A DNA stretch of 64,000 bases from Pseudomonas putida (GCF_002906855.1 NZ_MINI01000028.1:434001-498000), one strand, 5' to 3'. Shown: positions 37,413 through 47,504, numbered from the stretch's first letter. Numbers and translations are program-made. Notes: a model not told the origin generated them from the letters alone.

Positions 37413-37465
37413 GGGGGTGCCTCCAATGTTTTGGATATTTCAGTTGAGTGGGTATTACCTGGAGT

Positions 37466-38044
37466 TCAGGTGCTTACGCGCTGTACTTCTTTGAGAAGTA
37501 GCTTGGCGACTTGCCTTGCACTTTCCAGTGCTGTGAAGTCTCCCATCACGCGGGCGACAGTTATTGTGCCTTCTATCAGCACGAAGAGTTGCTTGGCCAA
37601 CACGACCGGATCTTCGACATCTAGCGTGTTGGTCAGCTCTAGCGTGTAGTCCAGAAGCTTTTGTTTATGCAGCTTTGCGATCAGTCGAACCGGGTCGTCT
37701 GCGTCGCCAACCTCGCCGGCTGTGTTGATGAACGCACAGCCGCGAAAACCGTCAGATTCGAACCAACTTTTGAGCACATCAAAAATGCCAAGAATGCGTT
37801 CTTGCGGCGTTCGTGCTTTTTCGCATTCATCCCTGAACCACTGCATCCAACGTATATCGCGTGCATTTAATGCCGCTGCCGCGACATCGTCTTTGGTCGC
37901 AAAATAGCGATAAATACTTTTCCGTGCTACGCCCGAAGTCTTTACCAATAGGTCCATGCCGGTGGCGTGAATCCCGTTTTCGTAAATCAGCTTCTCGGCA
38001 GTGGCCAGAATTTTTTCGCGTGTATCGGTCATTGGCTTGTTCAT
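37466..38044 (-). CDS. TetR family transcriptional regulator
   Basis: 192-aa TetR repressor. DTREKILATAEKLIYENGIH then GVARKSIYRYFATKDDVAAA make the helix-turn-helix. The C-terminal half is a ligand-binding helical domain. The start at 38044 (MNKPMTDTREKIL) is preferred over the open frame to 38140. A perfect 14-bp palindrome lies 12-25 bp upstream, so autoregulation together with the downstream DUF1348 gene is likely. Confidence 0.86.
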   Translation of the reverse strand: MNKPMTDTREKILATAEKLIYENGIHATGMDLLVKTSGVARKSIYRYFATKDDVAAAALNARDIRWMQWFRDECEKARTPQERILGIFDVLKSWFESDGFRGCAFINTAGEVGDADDPVRLIAKLHKQKLLDYTLELTNTLDVEDPVVLAKQLFVLIEGTITVARVMGDFTALESARQVAKLLLKEVQRVST

Positions 38045-38055
38045 GTAGCTAGGGT

Positions 38056-38069
38056 AGAACGATCGTTCT
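38056..38069. promoter_or_regulatory. TetR operator palindrome
   Basis: AGAACGATCGTTCT is a perfect 14-bp palindrome immediately upstream of the TetR start codon, the usual place for an autoregulatory site. Confidence 0.7.
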
Positions 38070-38125
38070 CCCTGGTCAAGCAGCCTTTGAACTTTTGTTG
38101 CTCCGTTGGAATTCATCGCGATTTT

Positions 38126-38330
38126 TGAACTGCGCCCCATTTGTTGGACAGTCTGTGATTAGGCTGCTGCAGCCTGACTCCTGTATGCCACGGGAGTCAG
38201 GCCGCCCAGCCCCATCTTGATTCGATCCAGAAAGGCATGGATGGCTGAAAGTTTGAACTGCTTGGTGTGCTTGCTCACGTAAAACGCCCCTGAGGTTGGA
38301 TTTTTTGTCCAACATCAGGGGCGCAGTTCA
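38126..38330 (-). mobile_element. Internally deleted IS3-family element (205 bp)
   Basis: The ends are perfect 13-bp inverted repeats TGAACTGCGCCCC (38126-38138) and GGGGCGCAGTTCA (38318-38330), extended by a second matching block TGTTGGACA on each side. T-rich 3-4 bp flanks on both sides fit an IS3 target duplication. The inside keeps the start of orfA (SKHTKQFKLSAIHAFL) joined in frame to the end of orfB (DRIKMGLGGLTPVAYRS), so most of the transposase has been deleted. It cannot move by itself but may be mobilised by a full-length relative. Confidence 0.82.
38159..38278 (-). pseudogene. OrfA-OrfB fusion mini-ORF in the deleted IS
   Basis: 39 codons from GTG 38278 to TAA 38159. The first 16 or so residues are the IS150-group OrfA N-terminus and the last 23 the OrfB C-terminus. 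The catalytic DDE core is entirely missing. Read as a deletion product, not a functional gene. Confidence 0.65.
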
Positions 38331-38519
38331 TTTTTGTAGGAGCGCCGCACCGCCGCTCCCACAGGAGTCGTGGTTAGCTTGCAGGCCGCTTTTGGTCGGT
38401 GGCAGAGAACGGTCGATAACTGCCGGTCGCGAATGACCGCTTTCGACCCAAAGCTGCCCTTCGCGACAGGTAGCTATCGGCCTGAAGCGGTAGCTCAAGT
38501 TCAACAGGGCTTGCGTATC
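38331..38519. other. Gap between the deleted IS and the ars operator
   Basis: Contains a single REP-like hairpin sequence (about 38334-38363) and a CTGCCCTTCGCGACAG block (38454-38469). A near copy of the latter (15 of 16 bases) lies at the other end of the ars operon (42006-42021). No gene is supported. Confidence 0.5.
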
Positions 38520-38555
38520 ACATACGGAAATCCATATATTTGGTTTTCCATATGT
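38520..38555. promoter_or_regulatory. ArsR operator
   Basis: ACATACGGAAAT (38520-38531) and TTTTCCATATGT (38544-38555) form an imperfect inverted repeat (10 of 12 paired) directly upstream of arsR, followed by AAGGTGAAG as ribosome site. The AT-rich dyad is where an ArsR repressor would sit. Confidence 0.6.
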
Positions 38556-38566
38556 AAGGTGAAGCC

Positions 38567-38914
38567 ATGTTCACTCCACCCGAAGTCTTCAAGAACCTGG
38601 CCGACGAGACCCGCGCTCGCGCCACTCTGCTAATCGCCAGCCTTGGCGAACTCTGCGTCTGCGAGCTGATGTGCGCGCTGAACGACAGTCAGCCGAAGAT
38701 CAGCCGTCACCTGGCACAGCTGCGCAGCAGTGGCCTGTTGCTGGATCGCCGCCAGGGTCAGTGGGTGTATTACCGCCTCAACCCCGAACTGCCCGCCTGG
38801 GTGCACGAGATGCTGCAGACCACCCTGCAGGCCAACGCGCAATGGCTGGCCGACAACACCCTTCGCCTGCAGAACATGGACGGCCGCCCCGTTCGTGACG
38901 CTGCCTGCTGCTGA
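38567..38914 (+). CDS. arsR: Arsenite-responsive repressor ArsR
   Basis: 115-aa winged-helix repressor. The metalloid-binding cysteines are visible in ELCVCELMC (Cys30, Cys32, Cys36), overlapping the start of the DNA-binding helices (LNDSQPKISRHLAQLRSSG). A further Cys pair ends the protein. It represses the ars operon until arsenite or antimonite binds. First gene of arsRBCHN. Confidence 0.93.
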   Translation: MFTPPEVFKNLADETRARATLLIASLGELCVCELMCALNDSQPKISRHLAQLRSSGLLLDRRQGQWVYYRLNPELPAWVHEMLQTTLQANAQWLADNTLRLQNMDGRPVRDAACC

Positions 38915-38935
38915 TCATCACCGAGCGAGATATTC

Positions 38936-40219
<1,284 letters not shown>

Positions 40220-40246
40220 CATCCGCCACGAAGCGGAGGAGCCCCC

Positions 40247-40717
40247 ATGCGAGTCCTGTTCATGTGCACGGCCAACAGCTGCCGCAGCATCCTTTCCGAG
40301 GCCATGTTCAATCACCTGGCACCTCACGGATTTGAAGCCGTCAGTTCCGGCAGTTTTCCGAAGGGCCAAGTGTTGCCTCGCAGCCTGACCACCTTGCAGC
40401 ATGCCGGCATCTCGACCGATGGGCTGAGCAGCAAGGGCAATGACGCGTTCGAGGCTTGCCCTCCTGACATCGTCATTACCGTGTGCGACAAGGCTGCCGG
40501 CGAAGCTTGCCCGGTGTATTTCGGCCCTGCACTGAAGTCGCACTGGGGGCTTGAGGATCCGTCCGATGTCGTGGGTGACGAGGCGTCGGTCGACGCTGCG
40601 TTCGGCGCCACGCTGGCCCGCATCGAGTCACGCTGCCAGGCCTTCTTCGCACTGCCTTTCGATCACCTCGACCGTGAACAGCTCAAGCATGAGCTGGATC
40701 GCATCGGTACGCTTTGA
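40247..40717 (+). CDS. arsC: Arsenate reductase, low-molecular-weight phosphatase type
   Basis: 156-aa enzyme that reduces arsenate to arsenite for export by ArsB. The active loop is MCTANSCRS (Cys7 to Arg13), as in tyrosine phosphatases. Cys80 and Cys88 flank DKAAGEA and would relay the disulfide to thioredoxin or glutaredoxin. Preceded by a GGAGGAG ribosome site 6 nt from the ATG. Confidence 0.94.
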   Translation: MRVLFMCTANSCRSILSEAMFNHLAPHGFEAVSSGSFPKGQVLPRSLTTLQHAGISTDGLSSKGNDAFEACPPDIVITVCDKAAGEACPVYFGPALKSHWGLEDPSDVVGDEASVDAAFGATLARIESRCQAFFALPFDHLDREQLKHELDRIGTL

Positions 40718-40729
40718 GCAGGAGGAAAC

Positions 40730-41431
40730 ATGTCCGAGCAACTGCCTAATCTCGACCTCGCGCTGTTCGATGTGCCGCCAGCGGCAACCCGTTCCAGCGA
40801 GCACAAACCGCGCATCCTGCTGCTGTATGGATCGACCCGCGAACGCTCCTTCAGTCGCTTGCTGGTGGAAGAAGCCGCACGCCTGCTTGAGCACTTCGGG
40901 GCCGAGACGCGGGTGTTCAATCCGTCGGGCCTGCCGCTGCCTGACGATGTACCTGTCGAGCACCCCAAGGTGCAGGAACTGCGTGATCTGGTGCAGTGGT
41001 CGGAAGGCCAGGTGTGGTGTTCACCAGAGCGCCATGGTGCGATGTCCGCAGTGTTCAAGGCGCAAATCGACTGGGTCCCCCTGGCGCTGGGTGCGGTTCG
41101 CCCTACCCAAGGCAAGACCCTGGCGGTCATGCAGGTGTGTGGCGGCTCGCAGTCGTTCAACGTGGTCAACCAACTGCGGGTGCTTGGCCGTTGGATGCGG
41201 ATGTTCACCATCCCGAACCAGTCCTCGGTACCCAAGGCCTACCTGGAGTTCGACGACGCTGGGCGGATGAAGCCATCGCCATACTACGACCGCCTGGTGG
41301 ATGTGATGGAGGAACTGGTGAAATTCACCGTCCTGCTGCGCGACCGCCAGGAGTTCCTGGTGGATCGCTATTCGGAGCGCAAGGAAAGCGCCGAGCAGCT
41401 TTCCGCCCGCGTGAACCAACGCTCGATCTGA
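40730..41431 (+). CDS. arsH: Organoarsenical oxidase/NADPH-FMN reductase ArsH
   Basis: 233-aa flavodoxin-like protein. The FMN-binding loop is [20 protein letters not shown] near residue 27, and [20 protein letters not shown] follows near 98. ArsH oxidises trivalent organoarsenicals such as methylarsenite to less toxic pentavalent forms. It starts 12 bp after arsC, with AGGAGG just upstream. Confidence 0.93.
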   Translation: MSEQLPNLDLALFDVPPAATRSSEHKPRILLLYGSTRERSFSRLLVEEAARLLEHFGAETRVFNPSGLPLPDDVPVEHPKVQELRDLVQWSEGQVWCSPERHGAMSAVFKAQIDWVPLALGAVRPTQGKTLAVMQVCGGSQSFNVVNQLRVLGRWMRMFTIPNQSSVPKAYLEFDDAGRMKPSPYYDRLVDVMEELVKFTVLLRDRQEFLVDRYSERKESAEQLSARVNQRSI

Positions 41432-41438
41432 GGTCGCC

Positions 41439-41984
41439 ATGACAATTGAAATCAGAGAAGCACAGCCCGAGGACGCTGCAGCGATCCAGACCATCTACGC
41501 ACCGGTAGTGACCGGCACGGCGATCTCTTTCGAGGAAGTACCGCCGACTGTCGAGGAGGTGCGCCAGCGCATTGTCACGACCCTGCAGACCTACCCGTAC
41601 CTTGTTGCAGAGCGCGATGGGCGTCTGGTTGGCTACGCTTACGCCAGCCAGCACCGGGCACGTGCAGCATACCGCTGGGCAGTGGATGTCACTGTCTATA
41701 TCGCGAGCGCAGAGCGCCGCTCCGGTGTTGGCCGCAGCCTCTATTCCAAACTGCTCCCTATCCTCGCCCGGCAGGGATTCAATGCGGCCTACGCCGGCAT
41801 CGCGCTACCCAACGCTGGAAGCGTCGGTTTGCACGAGCGGCTGGGCTTCCGGCACATCGGCACGTTCCCCCAGGTCGGTTTCAAGCTGGGCCAGTGGCAC
41901 GACGTAGGTTACTGGCGCCTGGAGCTGGGTGCGTCGATTAGCTCGCCTGCAGCACCTCTGCGCTACCCGGAAATTGCCGGCTGA
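41439..41984 (+). CDS. arsN1: GNAT acetyltransferase, ArsN1-like (arsinothricin resistance)
   Basis: 181-aa acetyltransferase of the phosphinothricin acetyltransferase group. Marks are AIQTIYAPVVTGTAISFEE, RWAVDVTVYIASAERRSGVG and GLHERLGFRHIGTFPQVGFK. In ars operons this gene usually encodes ArsN1, which acetylates arsinothricin, an arsenic analogue of phosphinothricin. It lies 7 bp after arsH, so it is part of the operon. Acceptance of phosphinothricin as substrate is also possible. Confidence 0.85.
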   Translation: MTIEIREAQPEDAAAIQTIYAPVVTGTAISFEEVPPTVEEVRQRIVTTLQTYPYLVAERDGRLVGYAYASQHRARAAYRWAVDVTVYIASAERRSGVGRSLYSKLLPILARQGFNAAYAGIALPNAGSVGLHERLGFRHIGTFPQVGFKLGQWHDVGYWRLELGASISSPAAPLRYPEIAG

Positions 41985-42129
41985 GCGTCCGCTAAGGGTC
42001 GAAATCTGCCGTTCGCGACAGACCGCTCAACCCCAAAGTGGACAATGTCGGGATAGTGCCTGCGGTCTGCTTGCCGGGAGATTGGGTGAAGGCTGCCAAG
42101 TGTTTGTCTCGTGTTCTGAGTTGATGCAC

Positions 42130-42161
42130 AGATCGAGCGCCGCCCGCGCGGCGCTCGATCT
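42130..42161. repeat. 32-nt perfect palindrome, REP family variant
   Basis: AGATCGAGCGCCGC (42130-42143) pairs exactly with GCGGCGCTCGATCT (42148-42161) around CCGC. The same GATCGAGCGCCGCCCGCGCG sequence forms part of the inverted repeats at 58 kb. It lies in the gap between convergent arsN1 and the MFS gene. Confidence 0.75.
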
Positions 42162-42193
42162 AACAGGCGCCAAACAACGCAAGGCGTACAGCC

Positions 42194-42216
42194 AAAAAAA
42201 GGGCCCTTCAGGGCCC
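42194..42216 (-). terminator. Rho-independent terminator of the MFS/flavoprotein operon
   Basis: On the minus strand GGGCCCT (complement of 42210-42216) pairs with AGGGCCC (complement of 42201-42207) and is followed by seven T residues (42194-42200). It lies about 25 bp past the MFS stop codon. Confidence 0.87.
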
Positions 42217-42240
42217 CACCGAGGTAACTGGGGTTCGCGC

Positions 42241-43566
42241 TTACTGGGTTTCGATCTTGCGCGGCGCCATGAAGTACATCCAGATCAGCGCCAGGAAGTA
42301 CATGGCTGGGATCATGGTGAACAGCACGGCATAGTTGTTGTTGGTCGCCATCAGCACGCTGCCGACGATCTGTGTCATGAACATCCCGCCAATCGCCGCG
42401 CACATGCTGGCGAAGCCGAACACCGTGCTGATCAGGTGCTTGGGCGTGTAGTCCATCACCAGGCTCCAGATGTTCGCGGTCCAGGCCTGGTGTGCGCCGA
42501 CTGCCAGGGCGATGGCCAGCACCGCGATCCACAGGCCGCTGGCATGGGCGGCGAAGGTCACGCTGACCATGGTGCAGGCAAAGATCAGCATCGAAACCAG
42601 GCGTGCGGTGGTGGCGCGCACGCCGCGGCCGATCAGCCACGAGGACAGGATGCCGCCGCCGATGCTGCCGAAGTCGGCGGTCAGCCAGATCAGCATCAGC
42701 GGGATGCCCATCTGGGTCACGCTGATCCCTAAGTTGTACTGCTGGTTGAGGAACGGCGGCAGCCAGTACAGGTAGAACCAGAACACCGGCGCAGTGATCG
42801 CGTAGGCCACGGCAAAGGCCCAGGTGCCACGCATGCCGAGGATGCGGCTGAAAGGCAGGCGCGCCACCTCCGGCTCGACCTCCTGCTGGATGTAGTCGAG
42901 TTCGCTCTGGCGCACGCTTGGGTGCTCTTCCGGGTTGAAGTACTTCAGGCCCCAGAACACCAACCAGACCAGGCCCAGGCAGCCCATGGCGATGAACGCG
43001 GCCTGCCAGCCCCAGACGGTCAGAATCAGGGGCAGCAGGGCCGGGGTGACCATGGCGCCGACGTTGGTGCCGGCGTTGAACAGGCCGGTGGCGATGGCGC
43101 GCTCGCCGGCAGGGAACCACAGGCGCACGGTCTTCACGCAGGCCGGGTAGTTGGCCGCTTCGGTCAGGCCGAGGATGAAGCGGCAGACCATGAAGCCGGC
43201 AGCCGAGGTGGCCAGCCCGTGGGCGCCGGTGGCCAGGCTCCACAGCAGCACGGCGGCGAAGAAGGCGCGCTTGACGCCGACCTTGTCGATCAGCCGGCCT
43301 TGCAGCACGAAGCCGACGGCATAGCCGACCTGGAACCAGAAGTTGATGTTGGCGTAGTCCATCGCCGTCCAGCTCATGGCCTTGGCCAGTTCCGGTTGCA
43401 TGATGCCGAGCGCGGCGCGGTCGATGTAGTTCAGGGTGGTGGCGAAGAACACCAGGGCGAGCATGCCCCAACGGGTCTTGCCGACGGCGAAGGCGCCACG
43501 GATCTTGTCGCCGATGCCGGCGGATGGCATGCGTGCGCTGGCGGTGGTGAGCTTGGAGTGGTTCAT
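42241..43566 (-). CDS. MFS transporter, anion:cation symporter (ExuT/GudP-like)
   Basis: 441-aa transporter with 12 hydrophobic helices. Marks are LVFFATTLNYIDRAALGIMQ in helix 1, GRLIDKVGVKRAF in the first cytoplasmic loop, and GLTEAANYPACVKTVRLWFP in helix 4. The family imports organic anions such as hexuronates, phthalate and aromatic or hydroaromatic acids. The start at 43566 (MNHSKLTTAS) is chosen by context; an ATG 36 bp further in is possible. Last gene of the minus-strand cluster, with a separate palindrome upstream that may give it its own promoter. Confidence 0.88.
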   Translation of the reverse strand: MNHSKLTTASARMPSAGIGDKIRGAFAVGKTRWGMLALVFFATTLNYIDRAALGIMQPELAKAMSWTAMDYANINFWFQVGYAVGFVLQGRLIDKVGVKRAFFAAVLLWSLATGAHGLATSAAGFMVCRFILGLTEAANYPACVKTVRLWFPAGERAIATGLFNAGTNVGAMVTPALLPLILTVWGWQAAFIAMGCLGLVWLVFWGLKYFNPEEHPSVRQSELDYIQQEVEPEVARLPFSRILGMRGTWAFAVAYAITAPVFWFYLYWLPPFLNQQYNLGISVTQMGIPLMLIWLTADFGSIGGGILSSWLIGRGVRATTARLVSMLIFACTMVSVTFAAHASGLWIAVLAIALAVGAHQAWTANIWSLVMDYTPKHLISTVFGFASMCAAIGGMFMTQIVGSVLMATNNNYAVLFTMIPAMYFLALIWMYFMAPRKIETQ

Positions 43567-43698
43567 ATCCTGGTCGTTTCTTGAAATTGTAATGAACGGC
43601 TTTTTCTCGAACGTGACCTGGCCCCAGGCAGGGGGTACACGCAAGGCCGGTGCATGGTGAGCAGTGAATCGGCGACCGTCAATTCGCTGGAGGGGGCT

Positions 43699-43719
43699 AT
43701 TGTTCGATAACCGAACAAT
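43699..43719. promoter_or_regulatory. PcaR-like palindrome upstream of the MFS gene
   Basis: ATTGTTCG (43699-43706) and CGAACAAT (43712-43719) are perfect inverted repeats with a 5-nt spacer. The centre GTTCGATAACCGAAC is close to the P. putida PcaR site GTTCGATAATCGCAC as I recall it. It lies 13 bp downstream of the flavoprotein stop and 133 bp upstream of the MFS start. Confidence 0.65.
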
Positions 43720-43731
43720 TGCGAACCCCGC

Positions 43732-45405
43732 TCACGCGCTGGCCAGCGCCTTGCCGGCCAGATAGCCGAAGGTCATGCCCGGCCCCAGGGTGATACCACC
43801 GCTAGGATAATGTCCGGCCATCACGCTGTGCATGTCGTTGCCGACCGCGAACAGGCCGGGTATCGGTTGCTGCGCGTGATCGAGCACGCGAGCCGAGGCA
43901 TCCGTGTACAGGCCGGCGAAGGTGCCGAGGCTACCAGGCAGCAGCTTCACCGCATGAAAAGGACCGTGCAGCAAGGGGCGCAACGAGGGGTTCGGCCTCT
44001 GCAGCGGTTCTCCCTGGGCCCTGTTGTAAGCCGAGGCGCCGCGCTGGAAGGCCGGGTCTGCGCCCAGTGCGGCATGGCGATTGAAGTCGGCCACGGTGTG
44101 TTGCAGTTGCGTGGCATCGATCCCGCAGCGCTGCGCCAGTTCTGCCAGGGATTGGCCGCTGAACAGGTAGCCGCGGCGCTGATAGAAGCCGGTCGGGAAC
44201 GGGAACGGCTTGGCCCAGCCGATGCCGTAGCGCCGTTGCGCGGCATGGTCGCAGATCAGCCACGCCTCGTGCGGTTCGCCCTGCGGCGTGGCGGCGAACA
44301 GCGCATTCATGAAGTCGTGGTAGCAGTCGGATTCGTTGACGAAGCGGCGGCCATCACGGCGCACGGCGATGAAGCCGGGCTTGGCGCGGTCGATCAGGTG
44401 CGGAAAGTGGCCAACGCTGCCGTCACGGCGCGGCACCCGCGAGACCGGCGCCCAGGCGCCGGCATGGGCAAGCGCGGGGCCAAGCCGGGCGCCGACCTGT
44501 TCACCCAGGCGCAGGCCGTCACCGGTGTTCTGCGGTGGCGCGGCCGAGTGATGCTGAGTACCATCGGGCGCATGGGGCATCAGCCGGGCAATGCGCTGGG
44601 GATCGTGGGCAAAGCCACCACACGCCAGCACCACGCCACGGCGTGCACGGACCACCTGGCCATCGGCGAACTGGGCGCCGTCGATGCGCCCATTACCGAG
44701 CAAGCGAGTGGCCGGCTTGTCGGTGAGCACGGTCACGCCAAGGTCCAGGGCGCTGCGCAACAGGCGGGCGACCAGGGCGTTGCCGTTGACCAGATGCAGA
44801 CCGCGCCGATGCAGCAGCAGGTCACGGCCATGGCGCAGCAGGCGCTTGCCAACGTGCAGGGCAGCGTTCGGCGAGTGGCGGGCGTTGAAGAAGGCGGCCA
44901 TGTCCGCGCCACCGGCGATGCCCATGCCCGCCAGGCTGACGATGTCCAGTGGGGGGCGGAGCGTGTGCAGCCATGGGCCAAGCAACCGACCGTCGAACGG
45001 CAGCGCGCACAGCGAGCGCCCGCCACGTGCGCTGCCGTCGCCTTCACGCATGTCGGGCATCTTGCTGCCGGACTGGAACTGCACGGCGGTGTGCTGCTGG
45101 AAGAACGCCACCATCTCCGGGCCATGGCGCAGGAAGGCTTGCTGGCGAGGGTCCAGTTCGGCGACCTGGGTCTGGGCGCGCAGGTAGCGTTCCGCTGCGT
45201 CGTCGGTTTCGACATTGCCTTCGGCGACGGCCAGCGGGTTGCGCGGAATCCACAGCCAGCCCCCCGACCAGGCACTGGTGCCGCCAAGCTGGGCGGCCTT
45301 TTCCGCGACGATCACCTGCAGGCCGTGATGCGCGGCGGTAACGGCGGCCGCCAGGCCAGAGGCACCGGAGCCGATGACAAGTACGTCACACGCGAGGGGT
45401 TGCAT
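43732..45405 (-). CDS. KstD-like FAD-dependent oxidoreductase (second copy)
   Basis: 557-aa flavoprotein. FAD motif VLVIGSGASGLAAAVTAA is at residues 8-25 and the C-terminal loop is HYPSGGITLGPGMTFGYLAG. It is a clear paralogue of the protein at 26976-28688 (both share GGxxAWSGGWxWxPRNPLA and the WICDHxxxRRxGxGxAxPxP region). It probably desaturates or reduces a ring ketone or enone acid. It follows the NIPSNAP gene by 62 bp in the same direction. Substrate unknown. Confidence 0.85.
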   Translation of the reverse strand: MQPLACDVLVIGSGASGLAAAVTAAHHGLQVIVAEKAAQLGGTSAWSGGWLWIPRNPLAVAEGNVETDDAAERYLRAQTQVAELDPRQQAFLRHGPEMVAFFQQHTAVQFQSGSKMPDMREGDGSARGGRSLCALPFDGRLLGPWLHTLRPPLDIVSLAGMGIAGGADMAAFFNARHSPNAALHVGKRLLRHGRDLLLHRRGLHLVNGNALVARLLRSALDLGVTVLTDKPATRLLGNGRIDGAQFADGQVVRARRGVVLACGGFAHDPQRIARLMPHAPDGTQHHSAAPPQNTGDGLRLGEQVGARLGPALAHAGAWAPVSRVPRRDGSVGHFPHLIDRAKPGFIAVRRDGRRFVNESDCYHDFMNALFAATPQGEPHEAWLICDHAAQRRYGIGWAKPFPFPTGFYQRRGYLFSGQSLAELAQRCGIDATQLQHTVADFNRHAALGADPAFQRGASAYNRAQGEPLQRPNPSLRPLLHGPFHAVKLLPGSLGTFAGLYTDASARVLDHAQQPIPGLFAVGNDMHSVMAGHYPSGGITLGPGMTFGYLAGKALASA

Positions 45406-45467
45406 GAATAGATCCTTATGCAGTCAGGCACGGTCATTGTGGGAGCGGCGCTAGTCAGAGGTGAGGG

Positions 45468-45788
45468 TTATCGCAGCGGCGAAAAAACCGTGGGCCGCAG
45501 CAGCCGCGAGTGCAGCTGCAGCACCGCGCCCAGCTCCCGATTGCGCCGCGAGAACTCTGCCCAGCGTGGGTCGGCGGCCATCGCGGCACGGCGTGCCATG
45601 CGTTCGTCGAGGCTGGCGTAGGCCCACATATGCACCACCTGGTTGACCTCGCCGAATTCGGTGGTGAAGAAGCCCACCAGGTTGCCCAGGTGCTCGCTCT
45701 GCACTTCCAGCGCATGGCTCTGGTACAGGGCCAGCCAGTCGGCCATCTTCAGCGGGTCGACTGTGTAGGTTCTCAGTTCGTAGTACAT
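45468..45788 (-). CDS. NIPSNAP family protein
   Basis: 106-aa protein matching the NIPSNAP dimeric alpha-beta barrel fold: MYYELRTYTVDPLKMADWL at the start and VNQVVHMWAYASLDERMARR near residue 50. Small NIPSNAP proteins often sit in catabolic operons without a proven activity. Its start overlaps the preceding flavoprotein gene by 16 bp, so translation is coupled and the two may act together. Confidence 0.87.
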   Translation of the reverse strand: MYYELRTYTVDPLKMADWLALYQSHALEVQSEHLGNLVGFFTTEFGEVNQVVHMWAYASLDERMARRAAMAADPRWAEFSRRNRELGAVLQLHSRLLRPTVFSPLR

Positions 45789-47500
45789 GCAGGTTTCTCC
45801 TGGTGGGTTGCGGGCGCCTGCAGGCGCTCGGCGATATGGCCGGCTGCGATCCAGCCGAAGGTGAGGGCGGGGCCGAGGGTGATCCCGGGGCCGGGGTAGG
45901 TGCCGTTCATCATTGAGTTCATGTCGTTGCCCACGGCATACAGCCCGGCAATCGGCGCGCCGCTATGGTTCAGCACATTGGCATTGGTGTCGGTTACCAG
46001 GCCGCGCGCCGAGCCGAGATCACCGGTATGGATTCGGATGGCGTAGTACGGCGCCTTGGTCAGTGGCGCCAGACAAGGGTTGGGCTGGTGCTGAGGGTCG
46101 CCCATGTAGCGGTTGTAGCTGTTGCCGCCTTTGCCGAATTCACGGTCGATGCCGTTGCGGGCATCGGCATTGAAGTGCTCCAGCGTCTGCTGCAGGGCTT
46201 GCGAATCGACATCGATGGCCGCAGCCAGGGTTGGCACACTGTCGGCTCGCATCAGGTAACCGGCTGCAATCAGTGCCGAATTGTCCACCGGCTTAGGCCG
46301 CGCCAGGCCCAGGCCATAACGGTTCATCGCCTCGGCGTCGCAGATCAGCCAGCAATGGCCGAGGCCGTTGGCGAACATGGTCTGTACGAAGTGGTGGTAG
46401 GAATTGGATTCGTTGACGAAGCGCCGCCCGGCCGGGTCGACCGCGATCACGCCAGGCTTGGCGCGGTCGGTGACCAGGTGCGCAAAGCGCTCGCGCTCGC
46501 CATTGGCATGGCGCAGCTCGGACACCGGCGCCCAGAAGAAATTGGCCGCCAGGCCCTCGCCCTGGGCAGCCGCCACCGCCTCGCCAAGGCGCAGGGCGGC
46601 GCCGTCGTTGGTGGGCGGCGACATGCTCAGGTGTGGCGCCTCGGCATCCGGGCGATAGCGGGCGGCCAGCTGCCCGGCAGCAAAACCGCCCATGGCGCAG
46701 ACAACACCACCGCGAGCGTGCACCCGAAGCCGTCGGCCTTCGCGCATCACCACCACGCCGGTCACCCTGCCGCGTTCGACGATCAGTTCCTCGGCCTCGC
46801 TGCACAGCCACAGTTCTGTGCCGTGGGCGAAGGCACTGCTGGCGAGGCGCGCGATCAAGGCGTTGCCGGTGGTCAGCCGAGTCCCTCGTGGGTGGCGCAG
46901 GCGGTCCCGCGCATACCGCGCCATCAGCTTCAGGCAGTGCCACAGTGAGGCGGGTGAGCGGCGCAGGTTGAGGAAGTGCTGGATGTCCACGCGGTTGACC
47001 ATCATGCCGCCGAACAGCAGCATGCCCGGCGGCGGCATCTTCAGGTCGCTGAAGCGCGAACCGAGGTGGCGACCGTCGTACTCGACCATCTCCAGGGCGC
47101 GGCCGAATTCGGTGGCACCCGGTTCGTCGGGGTAATAGTCCGGCGAGTGCGGGCGCAGGCCGTAGCGCAGTTCGGTGTTGTGCTCCAGCCAGCGCAGGGC
47201 CTGGTGACCCCGTTCGATGAAGGTATCCACCAGTGCCGGGTTGTAACCTGCGCCGATGATCGTCTTCAGGTAGGTGCGCATGGCCTCGGGGGAGTCCTTG
47301 GCACCGGCAGCCTGGGCCTGATCACTGCCGTAGATCCACGCCGCGCCGCCAGAAATCGCCGAAGTACCGCCAAAGCGCTCGGCCTTTTCCACCACCAGCA
47401 CCTTCAGCCCGCGGCGGGCTGCTGTGGCGGCGGTGGCGAAGCCCCCAGCACCGCTGCCGAGGACCACCAGGTCGAACACCGCTTGTTCGCTAGTGCTCAT
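45773..47500 (-). CDS. KstD-like FAD-dependent oxidoreductase (third copy)
   Basis: 575-aa flavoprotein with FAD motif LVVLGSGAGGFATAATAA and C-terminal TYPGPGITLGPALTFGWIAA. The YPGPG element matches the position of the conserved Tyr and Gly of ketosteroid delta-1-dehydrogenases, which the other two flavoproteins here replace with YPSGG. It is the most KstD-like of the three and may catalyse a different desaturation step. The ATG at 47500 begins 4 bp after the dehydrogenase stop codon. Confidence 0.86.
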   Translation of the reverse strand: MSTSEQAVFDLVVLGSGAGGFATAATAARRGLKVLVVEKAERFGGTSAISGGAAWIYGSDQAQAAGAKDSPEAMRTYLKTIIGAGYNPALVDTFIERGHQALRWLEHNTELRYGLRPHSPDYYPDEPGATEFGRALEMVEYDGRHLGSRFSDLKMPPPGMLLFGGMMVNRVDIQHFLNLRRSPASLWHCLKLMARYARDRLRHPRGTRLTTGNALIARLASSAFAHGTELWLCSEAEELIVERGRVTGVVVMREGRRLRVHARGGVVCAMGGFAAGQLAARYRPDAEAPHLSMSPPTNDGAALRLGEAVAAAQGEGLAANFFWAPVSELRHANGERERFAHLVTDRAKPGVIAVDPAGRRFVNESNSYHHFVQTMFANGLGHCWLICDAEAMNRYGLGLARPKPVDNSALIAAGYLMRADSVPTLAAAIDVDSQALQQTLEHFNADARNGIDREFGKGGNSYNRYMGDPQHQPNPCLAPLTKAPYYAIRIHTGDLGSARGLVTDTNANVLNHSGAPIAGLYAVGNDMNSMMNGTYPGPGITLGPALTFGWIAAGHIAERLQAPATHQEKPACTTN

Positions 47501-47504
47501 GGCT

